A stretch of 32,552 nucleotides of DNA from Phenylobacterium sp. (GTDB lineage: Bacteria > Pseudomonadota > Alphaproteobacteria > Caulobacterales > Caulobacteraceae). Under the pieces are notes generated by a model that searched no databases, was not told where the DNA came from, and saw only the letters and a list, made by a program, of their open reading frames with translations. The position numbers and the translations under genes were made by a program. The number at the start of each line of letters is the position of its first letter. The first letter of the stretch is position 1. This document shows, piece by piece, positions 23,497-32,552 of this stretch. The DNA lies in assembly GCA_028290945.1 (NCBI GenBank), contig JAQGIV010000096.1, positions 1-32,552 of the forward strand, read 5' to 3'.

Positions 23497-24093
23497 ATGA
23501 GCGCCGCGGAGCCGTCATCGAGGCGTGCCGGACGGGTGGCGCGGGCGGCCGGCATGCTGTTTCGGCCGGGCGAGACCTGGACCGCCATCGACGCCGAGCC
23601 GGCCACGGTCAGCGAGCTCTACCTCGGCTACATCGCGCCGCTGGCGGCCATCACGCCGGTCTGCGGCGCCATCGGCCTGGCGATCTTCGGGGCCAGCATC
23701 GCCGGCATCCACCTGAAGCCCTCGCTGGTCGAGACCCTGGTCGGCGCCGTCATCGACTACGGCCTGGCCCTGATCGCCACCTATGTGCTGGCCCTGGTGA
23801 TCGCCGGCCTCGCCCCGGCGTTCGGTGGCGTCGGCAACCGCGTCCAGGCCCTGAAGCTCACCGCCTATGCCGGCACGGCGCTGTGGGTGGCCGGGGTCTT
23901 CGCCCTCTATCCGACGCTGGGCTTCCCGCTGGCCATCCTCGCCGGCCTCTACAGCCTCTACCTGCTCTACCTCGGCCTGCCGCGCCTGATGCGCGCCCCG
24001 CCCGAGCGCAGCCTGACCTATTTCGCCGCCGTCCTGCTGGCCGCCCTGGCGCTGGCCCTGCTGCTCAGGCTGGGCGGGGCGTTCGTGCGTTAG
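23497..24093 (+). CDS. Yip1 family membrane protein
   Basis: A 198-residue inner-membrane protein with five helices. The N-terminal cytoplasmic part (ARAAGMLFRPGETWTAIDAEP) and the helix pattern fit the bacterial Yip1 family, found in many Alphaproteobacteria with no defined role. ATG 23497 has TTGGGAGAG just upstream. The ORF is open to 23398, but the start there lacks a ribosome-binding site. It is the first gene of the stretch separating radA from alr. Confidence 0.85.
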   Translation: MSAAEPSSRRAGRVARAAGMLFRPGETWTAIDAEPATVSELYLGYIAPLAAITPVCGAIGLAIFGASIAGIHLKPSLVETLVGAVIDYGLALIATYVLALVIAGLAPAFGGVGNRVQALKLTAYAGTALWVAGVFALYPTLGFPLAILAGLYSLYLLYLGLPRLMRAPPERSLTYFAAVLLAALALALLLRLGGAFVR

Positions 24094-24429
24094 ATCGCTC
24101 CTCTCCCAGGCGCGCCAGCGCCGTGGGAGAGGCTGGGTGAGGGCGGCGCCGTCCTCAACACCTCCACTCCGGTTGGATCCGATGGGCATGTTGGCGCGAC
24201 CGGGTCCAAGGTCACGCCTACCCCGAGCGCCGCGCCGCCCTCACCCAACCTCTCCCACGATGCTTTGCATCTGGGAGAGGAGCGGACCTGTTGAATGTCC
24301 TCAGGGGGGAGCGGTCAGCGGCTGGCTGCTGTGAAATCCCAGAATTGGATATGGGAGTCATCGAAGGCGCGTTTGGCGATGACGTGGTAGCTCGTGAAGC
24401 CCTAAACTCAGAAGTTGAAGGTGGGGGTC
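24094..24429. other. Intergenic stretch of about 336 bases between Yip1 and the orphan secreted protein gene
   Basis: The left part (24097-24283) is filled by a large inverted-repeat element. The remaining ~145 bases up to the next start show a shift to lower GC and no convincing coding frame. The promoter of the gene at 24430 should be there, but none stands out. Confidence 0.6.
24097..24283. repeat. 187-bp imperfect palindromic element (BIME/MITE-like)
   Basis: Two blocks of about 53 bases (24097-24149 and 24232-24283) are inverted copies. The outer arms GCTCCTCTCCCA (24097-24108) and TGGGAGAGGAGC (24272-24283) match perfectly. The inner arms CTGGGTGAGGGCGGCGC (24133-24149) and its complement (24232-24248) match 16 of 17. 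Each block can also fold alone, with CCTCTCCCA/TGGGAGAGG arms. No transposase. CTCTCCCA-type hairpins are dispersed widely in GC-rich proteobacterial genomes. Confidence 0.8.
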
Positions 24430-25368
24430 ATGAAGTGGATTGCGGCGATAAGCCTGATGGCGCTGGCGACCAGTGCGAGAGGCGCACCTCAGTGCATCGC
24501 CATAGAACGGATGGCGGGAGACCATTACGCGACCGTTCAGCAGCTCGCCGACGTGGCTGTTCGTCAGGCTCCCCTCGTTGCGGAAATCGAGAAAATCAAC
24601 AACAAGGCCACCGATCCAAACAAAGCGGTCGGACCCCAGCTATCCGAAGCAGATCGGGTTCGATTCGACGCCGCCGTGGAGAAAATCAAAGTCACCCAGG
24701 TCTCCAGCTATGTGCTCAGCACGCGTCAGCGAGACCCCGAACTTGCAATGCAGGCCTATCGCGCAGCAGGAGCGCTTCGCCGCGGCGCGAAATGGGAAGA
24801 GAGCGACACCAAAGGCGCCGTCATACTGTCGTCGATGCGTGACGTCTTCAAAGACGATACGGGCGCGGATCAGCCGAGAGCCACGGATGAGTGTGACGTT
24901 GACGTGCTGCTCCTCGCCGAGGAACTGGCCGCACAGGCAGACGGACTGCCTGGAGGGCAGGACCCGACGCCGAGACTGCAAACCCGAATGGATGCGCTCG
25001 TCCGAAAATACGGCGTGCCGGCGGCCGAACTTCAATCATCGAAGCTATCGATCCAGGATCGCACCGAGCTGGAATCAATGAAGGGCGACGTCACACGGGT
25101 TCTAGGTGCGCTCAACTACTCCGCGAATATCGAAATGCTCAGGCGGTGGCTCTGGGTATCCGCGGAAGTCTATGCGAACCGTAGCCGCGATATCGCAAAT
25201 TTCCCCGGAGACTTGACTAAGATCGGCGACGAATATGATCGCAACATCGGCCGCTACTCAGAGAGCCAGAAGAAACTCATGCAGGTCTGGCAGGCGATCA
25301 ACACCACCTTTCCCAGCGAGGAGGTGCAGGCCTGGAAATCGATCAGCGAGGCCGCGGCGAAAAAGTAG
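24430..25368 (+). CDS. Secreted protein of unknown function
   Basis: A 312-residue protein I do not recognise. The N-terminus (MKWIAAISLMALATSARGAPQ) is a Sec signal peptide, probably cut after ARG-A or nearby. The rest is soluble, mostly helical and charged, with only two mature cysteines (CIAIERM near the start and ECDVDVLLLAEEL in the middle), which could form a disulfide. ATG 24430 is preferred over TTG 24415 because the purine-rich AGGTGGGGG lies just before it. Codon use is less GC-biased than in radA or alr, with many A/T-ending codons. It lies between a repeat element and alr in a gene cluster that is contiguous in related bacteria, all consistent with recent arrival. Confidence 0.72.
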   Translation: MKWIAAISLMALATSARGAPQCIAIERMAGDHYATVQQLADVAVRQAPLVAEIEKINNKATDPNKAVGPQLSEADRVRFDAAVEKIKVTQVSSYVLSTRQRDPELAMQAYRAAGALRRGAKWEESDTKGAVILSSMRDVFKDDTGADQPRATDECDVDVLLLAEELAAQADGLPGGQDPTPRLQTRMDALVRKYGVPAAELQSSKLSIQDRTELESMKGDVTRVLGALNYSANIEMLRRWLWVSAEVYANRSRDIANFPGDLTKIGDEYDRNIGRYSESQKKLMQVWQAINTTFPSEEVQAWKSISEAAAKK

Positions 25369-25462
25369 CAGCTAGCGCTTGATCGCTCACTCTAGCGACT
25401 GGGCGGAGGTCGCCGAGCTTCGGCCTCGATATCTTACGTCGCCGCCAACATAGGCGGGTTCG

Positions 25463-25517
25463 GAGGTCCGCAATGGGTCGGAAGCAGGCTTTGGCGTCTC
25501 GCCTTGAAGCGGACCTC
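25463..25517. repeat. Inverted repeat GAGGTCCGC ... GCGGACCTC
   Basis: Perfect 9-bp arms (25463-25471 and 25509-25517) enclose 37 bases including AATGGGTCGGAAGC. It sits downstream of both flanking convergent genes. No U-tract, so a weak terminator or a degraded dispersed intergenic repeat; the GCAATGGGTCGGAAG core resembles repeats I have seen in intergenic DNA of Alphaproteobacteria. Confidence 0.5.
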
Positions 25518-25539
25518 TGCCGAGACCGCCAGGCCCGCC

Positions 25540-26634
25540 CTAGACCTCGCCCAGATACCGTCGCTCCGCCCGCCGGCTCAGCCGGACCAGCACCTCGTGC
25601 GCCACCGTGCCGGCCGCCGCGGCCAGGTCGTCCAGCCGGGCGTTGGGGCCCAGCAGCTCGACCGGATCGCCGACCTGCGCCTCGGTCTCGCCGATCTCCA
25701 GCACCGTCAGGTCCATGGTGACCACCAGCAAGCGCCGCCGCGCCCCGTCCAGCCAGCCATAGCCGCCGGCCTTGGCCGCGCGGATCAGGCCATCGGCGTA
25801 GCCCGCCGCGACCACCGCCGTGCGCATCGGCCGTTCCGCGCGCACGCTCGAGCCGTAGCCGACGATGTCGCCGGGCCGGAGGTTGCGGATGTCGACGATG
25901 GGGGCGGAGAGGGTGGCCACGGCCTGCAGCCGGTCGTCCGGCCGCTCGAACGGCCCGCCGCCGTAGAGGCTGATGCCCGGCCGCGCCAGGTCGAAGCGAT
26001 AGGCCTCGCCGAGGAATATCCCCGCCGAGGCGGCCAGGCTGGCCCGCGCATCCGGAAATTCGCGTCGCAGCTCAGAAAACGCCGACAACTGATTGGAATT
26101 GCGGGGATCGTCCGGCGTCGTCGCCGAGCCCAGGTGGCTCATCAGCAGGTCGACATGCAGGCCCCGCAGCCCGCCATGGCCCTGGACCAGCGCGCGCGCC
26201 TCGTCCGGCGTCAGGCCCTGGCGGTTCATGCCGGTGTCCACGTGCAGGGCGACGTTCCAGGGCCGCCCCGCCCCCGCCGCCCAGGCGCTGGCCGCCGCCA
26301 CCTGGGCCACGCTGAGCAGCGCCGGCGTCAGCTCCGCCGCCGACAGCCGCGGCCCGGCGCCCGCCGTGAACCCGTCCAGCACATAGATCGTCGCCGGCCG
26401 CTCGGCCCCCAGCGCCGCGCGCAAGACCTCGCCCTCGGCCAGCCGCGCCACGAAGAAGCTCCGCGCGCCTTCCGCCCACAGCCGCCGCGCCACCGGCCCG
26501 GCCCCCAGGCCATAGCCGTCGGCCTTGACCACGGGCGCGAGCTCCGCCCCGCCGGCCTCGCCCTTCAGCACGTGGAAATTGTGCGCCAGCGCGTCGAGGT
26601 CGATCGTCAGGCGCGCGACCGCGGGCTCAGCCAT
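25540..26634 (-). CDS. alr: Alanine racemase
   Basis: Alr makes D-alanine from L-alanine with PLP, for peptidoglycan. The 364-residue protein has the PLP lysine K37 in VVKADGYGLG and the second catalytic base Y260 in GYGSS. RPGISLYG is at 218-225, and HVDTGMNRQG near 131-140 is the usual family block. ATG 26634 is 21 bases after the dnaB stop, so they are likely co-transcribed. In many Alphaproteobacteria radA follows directly; here the Yip1 gene and the orphan secreted gene intervene. Confidence 0.95.
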   Translation of the reverse strand: MAEPAVARLTIDLDALAHNFHVLKGEAGGAELAPVVKADGYGLGAGPVARRLWAEGARSFFVARLAEGEVLRAALGAERPATIYVLDGFTAGAGPRLSAAELTPALLSVAQVAAASAWAAGAGRPWNVALHVDTGMNRQGLTPDEARALVQGHGGLRGLHVDLLMSHLGSATTPDDPRNSNQLSAFSELRREFPDARASLAASAGIFLGEAYRFDLARPGISLYGGGPFERPDDRLQAVATLSAPIVDIRNLRPGDIVGYGSSVRAERPMRTAVVAAGYADGLIRAAKAGGYGWLDGARRRLLVVTMDLTVLEIGETEAQVGDPVELLGPNARLDDLAAAAGTVAHEVLVRLSRRAERRYLGEV

Positions 26635-26655
26635 GACCGAACGCCCGCCGCGCCG

Positions 26656-28146
26656 TCAGTGCGGGTCGTAGCGGCCGGAATGGGCCAGGTTGCCGAACTT
26701 GGTGATGTCCTCGTTGAACGACAGCCGCACGTTGCCGATCGGGCCGTGCCGCTGCTTGCCGATGATGATGTCGGCGAGCCCCTTGCACTGGTCCATCTGC
26801 TCTTGCCACTTGAAGTGCTCCTCCGTGCCCTCGCGGGGCTCGGCGCGGCTCAGGTAGTAGCTTTCGCGGTAGATGAACATGACCATGTCGGCGTCCTGCT
26901 CGATCGAGCCGGATTCCCGCAGGTCGGCGAGCTGGGGCTTCTTGTCTTCGCGGTTCTCCACCTGGCGAGAGAGCTGCGACAGCGCGATCACCGGGATCGA
27001 CAGTTCCTTGGCCAGCGCCTTCAGGCTCTGGGTGATGGCGCTGACTTCCTGCACGCGATTGTCGCTGCGCGCGCTGCCGCCCATGGTGATCAGCTGCAGA
27101 TAGTCGATGATCAGGCAGTCGAGGCCGATCGAGCGCTTCAGCCGCCGGGCCCGCGCCGCCAGCTTGGCCATGGTGATGCCGCCGGTGTCGTCGATGTAGA
27201 AGGGGGCGTCCTGGATCTCCAGGGCCGCGTCGCGCACCCGGCCGAACTCCGAGGCGTCGATCTCGCCCTTGCGGAGGCGGTCGCCGGACACGCCCGACTG
27301 CTCGGCCAGCATGCGCATGGCCAGCTGGTCGGCGCTCATTTCCAGCGAGAAGAAGGCCACCACCCCGCCGCGCACGGTCTTCTTCGACCCGTCCGGCTGC
27401 GGCTCCCAGGCATAGTTGCGGGCCACGTCGAAGCCGATGTTCACCGCCAGCGACGACTTCCCCATCGAGGGGCGCGCGGCGATGATGATCAGGTCGGAGG
27501 GGTGCAGGCCGCCGATCTTCTGGTCGAGGTCGATCAGGCCGGTGGAGAGGCCCGCCAGGCCCCCGTCGCGGCTGTGCGCCTCGGCGGCCAGGGTCACCGC
27601 CCCGTGCAGCGCCTGGGCGAAGGTCACGAAGCCTGAGCTGACCCCGCCGGTCTCGGCGAGCTCGTAGAGCTGGGCCTCGGCCTGCTCGATCTGGTCCTTG
27701 GCCGACAGCTCGGCGTCGCCGGTGGAGGCCAGCAGGGAGATCTCGCCGCCGATGCGGATCAGGTCGCGGCGCAGCGCCAGGTCATAGACCGCGCGGGCGT
27801 AGTCCGGCGCGTTGGCGGCCGGCGGGGCGCGGTCCACCAGGTCGGCCAGGTAGCGCACGCCGCCCAGCTCCTCGAACGCCGGGTCGCGGGCGAACACCTC
27901 GGCCAGCAGGATGGGCTCGGCCAGTTGCCCCTTGCGGATGTTGCTCTCGATGGAGTCGTAGAGCCGCTGGTGGAAGGGCTCGTAGAAATGCCGGCCCTGC
28001 AGGTTGTCGCCCAGCCGCTCGAAGGCGGCGTTGTCGTAGAGCAGGGCGCCCAGCAGCGCCTGCTCGGCTTCGACATTGGCCGGGACGTGGGGAATCTCGA
28101 CATCGTTGGAGGGGGGGCGCAGGTCGAGCGCCGGGATGATCGCCAT
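26656..28146 (-). CDS. dnaB: Replicative DNA helicase DnaB
   Basis: The hexameric helicase that unwinds DNA at the replication fork. The 496-residue protein has the N-terminal helical domain (PANVEAEQALLGALL from about 22), a linker, and a RecA-like motor with Walker A ARPSMGKSS (K230) and Walker B-like LIIDYLQL near 347-354. The conserved SQLSRQVE and LADLRESGSIEQDAD blocks follow. No intein or insertion. ATG 28146. The upstream region holds two DnaA-box-like 9-mers in inverted orientation. Confidence 0.97.
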   Translation of the reverse strand: MAIIPALDLRPPSNDVEIPHVPANVEAEQALLGALLYDNAAFERLGDNLQGRHFYEPFHQRLYDSIESNIRKGQLAEPILLAEVFARDPAFEELGGVRYLADLVDRAPPAANAPDYARAVYDLALRRDLIRIGGEISLLASTGDAELSAKDQIEQAEAQLYELAETGGVSSGFVTFAQALHGAVTLAAEAHSRDGGLAGLSTGLIDLDQKIGGLHPSDLIIIAARPSMGKSSLAVNIGFDVARNYAWEPQPDGSKKTVRGGVVAFFSLEMSADQLAMRMLAEQSGVSGDRLRKGEIDASEFGRVRDAALEIQDAPFYIDDTGGITMAKLAARARRLKRSIGLDCLIIDYLQLITMGGSARSDNRVQEVSAITQSLKALAKELSIPVIALSQLSRQVENREDKKPQLADLRESGSIEQDADMVMFIYRESYYLSRAEPREGTEEHFKWQEQMDQCKGLADIIIGKQRHGPIGNVRLSFNEDITKFGNLAHSGRYDPH

Positions 28147-28205
28147 GGCCTATCGATAACCGAAGGCCGCGCGCGCTCCACTGTGACATGCGGCCCTGCG
28201 CGGAC

Positions 28206-28237
28206 CTGTCCACACACAAAACGCCGCCTGTGGACAA
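28206..28237. promoter_or_regulatory. Inverted pair of DnaA-box-like 9-mers upstream of dnaB
   Basis: CTGTCCACA (28206-28214, plus strand) and TTGTCCACA (28229-28237, read on the minus strand) face each other across 14 bases, about 60-90 bases before the dnaB start. TTGTCCACA is one base from the DnaA consensus TTATCCACA, and CTGTCCACA two. A TGTCCACA/TGTGGACA dyad of this form could bind DnaA or an unrelated dimeric regulator. Confidence 0.45.
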
Positions 28238-28261
28238 GCTTGGCCGTACTCGCGTCAGGCA

Positions 28262-28296
28262 CGAAAACGGCGCGGGACCGCTGGCCCCGCGCCGTC
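28262..28296 (-). terminator. Rho-independent terminator of the TonB-dependent receptor gene
   Basis: Perfect 10-bp stem ACGGCGCGGG (28267-28276) / CCCGCGCCGT (28286-28295) with a 9-base loop, followed on the minus strand by TTTT. It begins about 23 bases after the receptor stop. Confidence 0.8.
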
Positions 28297-28318
28297 CTTG
28301 TGTTCGGTCCTGCGCCGC

Positions 28319-30742
<2,424 letters not shown>

Positions 30743-30781
30743 GAAAAATAGCCCCCGGCAGGCGCTCGAACGAGCATCTGA

Positions 30782-30791
30782 ACAATATTGT
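30782..30791. promoter_or_regulatory. Short palindrome ACAATATTGT upstream of the TonB receptor
   Basis: A perfect 10-base dyad about 40 bases before the ATG at 30742, in an AT-rich patch that should contain the promoter. A second small dyad GCTCG-AA-CGAGC lies nearer the start. The pattern is suggestive of a regulator site but too short to identify. Confidence 0.3.
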
Positions 30792-30848
30792 GGCACTACC
30801 TAAGCTGCGCCGGAGCCGCGGGAAATGACAATTTTACAACAGGATAAG

Positions 30849-30880
30849 CAAAACGGCGCGGGAGGAGGCCTCCCGCGCCG
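30849..30880 (-). terminator. Rho-independent terminator of the rpsF-rpsR-rplI operon
   Basis: GGCGCGGGAGG (30855-30865) and CCTCCCGCGCC (30869-30879) form an 11-bp stem with a 3-base loop. On the minus strand it is followed by G-TTTT. It starts about 37 bases after the rplI stop. Confidence 0.8.
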
Positions 30881-30916
30881 CACGCACGTCTCAATGTGAC
30901 GTTGGGTCGTAACGGA

Positions 30917-31507
30917 CTAGGCGTCGGCGTCCGTGAACTCCGAGGCCGCCTGGCCCGCGCCGCCTTCGAGGAGGTCGGCCACCGCCTGTTCGTCGGCGAT
31001 GCGGTCTTCCTCGAACTGGCTGTTGATCACGTTCTCGCCGCGCGCCTGGCGCTCCGCCTCGTCCGTGCTGCGGGCGATGTTGAGCGTCACCGTGACGGTG
31101 ACTTCCGGGTGCAGGCGGACCTTCACCGGATGCAGGCCGAGCGTCTTGATCGGCTTGTCGAGCACGACCATGGCGCGCTCCACCTTGCCGCCTTCGCCGT
31201 TCACGGCGTCAGCCACGTCGCGGCCGGAGACCGAGCCGTACAGCTGGCCGCTCTCGCCCGCCTGGCGGATCAGGATGTAGGACGTGCCGTCGAGCTTCTC
31301 GCCGGCCGTGCCGGCCGCGTCCTTGGCCTTGGTGTTGCGGGCCTCGATCTCGACCCGCTGGCCTTCGAAGACCTTCAGGTTGTTGGCGTTGGCGCGCAGC
31401 GCCTTCTGGCGCGGCAGCAGGAAGTTGCGGGCGTAGCCGTCCTTGACGTTGACGACGTCGCCGAGACCGCCCCAGCCTTCCACACGTTCGAGCAGGATGA
31501 CTTTCAT
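30917..31507 (-). CDS. rplI: 50S ribosomal protein L9
   Basis: A 196-residue L9. The N-terminal domain [19 protein letters not shown]...GYARNFLLP is typical, followed by a connecting helix and the C-terminal domain. It is longer than E. coli L9 (149) by an acidic C-terminal extension (about 150-196) common in Alphaproteobacteria. ATG 31507, with GGGAG upstream, 13 bases after the rpsR stop. Confidence 0.98.
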   Translation of the reverse strand: MKVILLERVEGWGGLGDVVNVKDGYARNFLLPRQKALRANANNLKVFEGQRVEIEARNTKAKDAAGTAGEKLDGTSYILIRQAGESGQLYGSVSGRDVADAVNGEGGKVERAMVVLDKPIKTLGLHPVKVRLHPEVTVTVTLNIARSTDEAERQARGENVINSQFEEDRIADEQAVADLLEGGAGQAASEFTDADA

Positions 31508-31520
31508 CTGTGCGGCTCCC

Positions 31521-31799
31521 TTACTTCACGACGTAGGGGAGCAGCGAGAGGAAGCGGGCGCGCTTGATGGCCTTGGCCAGCTCGCGTTGCTTCTTCGCCG
31601 ACACCGCGGTGATCCGCGACGGCACGATCTTGCCGCGCTCGGAGACGTAGCGCTGCAGCAGCTTGACGTCCTTGTAGTCGATCTTGGGCGCGTTGGCGCC
31701 GGAGAACGGGCACACCTTGCGGCGGCGGAAGAACGGGCGGCGTCCGCCGCTGGCGGAGGCCCCGGCGGCCGGGGCCGCGACTGTGGTTTCGTCGGTCAT
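31521..31799 (-). CDS. rpsR: 30S ribosomal protein S18
   Basis: A 92-residue S18. The Ala/Gly N-terminal extension is followed by the basic core [13 protein letters not shown] and [21 protein letters not shown], the family core. ATG 31799 has a strong AAGGAGGA site inside the end of rpsF's gap. S18 forms a heterodimer with S6 on the 30S platform, and the genes are adjacent in the order rpsF-rpsR-rplI. Confidence 0.98.
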   Translation of the reverse strand: MTDETTVAAPAAGASASGGRRPFFRRRKVCPFSGANAPKIDYKDVKLLQRYVSERGKIVPSRITAVSAKKQRELAKAIKRARFLSLLPYVVK

Positions 31800-31816
31800 G
31801 TCGAGTTCCTCCTTTC

Positions 31817-32179
31817 CTAGAATTGCGGCGCGTCGTCGCGGCGTTCGCGGTCGCGATCGCGGCGGGCGAGGACGGGCGAGAGCTCCAGGTCCAGCTCATC
31901 GACGCGCACGGTCAGGTAGCGCAGCACGTCTTCGTTGAGGCTGAGCTGCCGCTCCATCTCCTTCACGGCGTCGGCCGGAGCGTCGATGGCCAGCAGGGAG
32001 TAGTGTCCCTTGCGGTTCTTCTTGATTCGGTAGGTCAGGTTGCGGAGGCCCCAGTACTCGATCTTGGCCACACTTCCGCCGCCCTGTTCGATGAGGGACT
32101 TCAGAGTGTCGTTGAGGGCTTCGGCCTGTTGCGGCGAGATGTCCTGCCGCGAGATGACGACGTGCTCGTAGAGCGCCAT
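31817..32179 (-). CDS. rpsF: 30S ribosomal protein S6
   Basis: A 120-residue S6: [18 protein letters not shown], then [22 protein letters not shown], both family hallmarks. The C-terminal arginine-rich tail ([11 protein letters not shown]) is an extension common in Alphaproteobacteria. First gene of the operon; ATG 32179 with AAGGAAG upstream. The leader of about 140 bases contains a stable hairpin. Confidence 0.98.
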   Translation of the reverse strand: MALYEHVVISRQDISPQQAEALNDTLKSLIEQGGGSVAKIEYWGLRNLTYRIKKNRKGHYSLLAIDAPADAVKEMERQLSLNEDVLRYLTVRVDELDLELSPVLARRDRDRERRDDAPQF

Positions 32180-32256
32180 GCTTTCCTTCTTCCTTGAGGG
32201 GTGGCGGCGTCGACGGCGGTGGAAGGTCCGCCGGAAACGATGGCTCTGCGCCCGGC

Positions 32257-32275
32257 GGCCGGGAGTTTCCCGGCC
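32257..32275 (-). promoter_or_regulatory. Stable hairpin in the rpsF leader
   Basis: On the minus strand GGCCGGGA-AAC-TCCCGGCC gives an 8-bp stem with a 3-base loop, about 80-95 bases before the rpsF start. Leaders of rpsF operons can bind the S6:S18 complex; I cannot confirm the conserved CCG-containing bulge of that RNA motif here. Confidence 0.35.
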
Positions 32276-32318
32276 CTTTGGAGCTCCGTGCGAGACCGCC
32301 CTCCGTGAAGAGGCGGCC

Positions 32319-32347
32319 AGATAGGGGAAAAGTGAGCGGGCGGCAAG
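32319..32347 (-). promoter_or_regulatory. Likely promoter of the rpsF operon
   Basis: On the minus strand TTGCCG (32346-32341) and CCTATCT (32325-32319) are 15 bases apart, close to the Caulobacter housekeeping form. It lies about 140 bases upstream of rpsF. A hairpin (GGCAAG/CTTGCC) overlaps its upstream element. Confidence 0.4.
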
Positions 32348-32413
32348 GCTTTTCGGTCTTGCCAGCCGCCGCGCGAGATGCAGTTTACGCCCAACATGAA
32401 CGGGGGATTAACG

Positions 32414-32552
32414 ATGCGACCAGGCAGACGCCTCGCTGCAACCGCCATAGCGATCGTTCTCCTCGCCGCCGGACCCGCCTTCGCGGCCGACGCGCTCCAG
32501 ATTTCCCCAAGAGCTGCTCAGACCGTTTCCCAGACCGCCCTCCAGACCACAG
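32414..32552 (+). CDS. Exported protein of unknown function (3' partial)
   Basis: 46 complete codons to the window edge: MRPGRRLAATAIAIVLLAAGPAFAAD, a clear Sec signal peptide with an A-F-A cleavage site, then a Gln/Thr-rich stretch (ALQISPRAAQTVSQTALQ). ATG 32414 follows GGGGGA; an in-frame ATG at 32396 is a less likely start. Divergent from rpsF. Too little is present to name it. Confidence 0.7.
   Translation, partial: MRPGRRLAATAIAIVLLAAGPAFAADALQISPRAAQTVSQTALQTT

Noticed and set aside
25460..25520. Possible tRNA because of GGTTCGGAGG and flanking complementarity
   Set aside because: No cloverleaf: D- and anticodon arms are missing and the T-arm consensus GGTTCRA is not met.
25504..27636. 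710-codon plus-strand frame over alr and dnaB
   Set aside because: Antisense to two core genes with intact catalytic motifs; composition is typical of GC-driven spurious frames.

Overview
The window is about 32.5 kb of very GC-rich DNA from an alphaproteobacterium, most likely a member of the Caulobacterales (Phenylobacterium or Caulobacter type). This rests on the strong G/C third-position codon bias, the gene order rpsF-rpsR-rplI ... dnaB ... alr ... radA-cvpA-purF-SDR on one strand (typical of Alphaproteobacteria), panB, a YfgM-like/bamB/der cluster, several promoters resembling the Caulobacter housekeeping form, and a large TonB-dependent receptor. Genus assignment is inference; no rRNA or tRNA gene was found.

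Layout. (1) 1-2963: end of a small membrane protein, an RsmB-type rRNA methyltransferase and guaA. (2) 2946-5302: a compact 2.36 kb island at the 3' end of guaA. It is bounded by a 20-bp direct repeat (18/20 identical) that copies the guaA stop-codon region. It carries a gamma-class N6-adenine DNA methyltransferase with a target-recognition domain and a convergent winged-helix/HNH nuclease, which look like a type II restriction-modification pair. No integrase is present. (3) 5310-8639: a leftward operon of a DoxX-like membrane protein, a multicopper oxidase and an outer-membrane barrel-like protein. (4) 8755-11564: a SAM methyltransferase with a regulatory domain, DUF2164, an ArsC/Spx-type protein and a membrane protein. 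(5) 11672-14450: two tandem copies of the same three-gene module, each with a three-helix membrane protein (DUF6249-like), an ECF sigma factor and a short membrane protein that is probably the anti-sigma factor. (6) 14453-19164: panB, then a YfgM-like protein, bamB and der (outer-membrane assembly and ribosome biogenesis). (7) 19115-23382: leftward operon radA-cvpA-purF-SDR with 4-base overlaps. (8) 23497-25539: a Yip1-family gene, a 187-bp inverted-repeat element and an orphan secreted protein with more relaxed codon use, all lying between radA and alr. (9) 25540-32179: alr, dnaB, a TonB-dependent receptor and rplI-rpsR-rpsF. The receptor gene sits between dnaB and rplI with a terminator hairpin on each side. 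(10) 32414 to the end: start of an exported protein on the other strand.

The genes are mostly core informational, envelope and nucleotide-metabolism functions. The accessory content falls in three places: the guaA island, the 24-25.5 kb insert and the TonB receptor. The two least explained systems are the integrase-less guaA island with its restriction-modification pair and the tandemly duplicated membrane protein/sigma/anti-sigma module.
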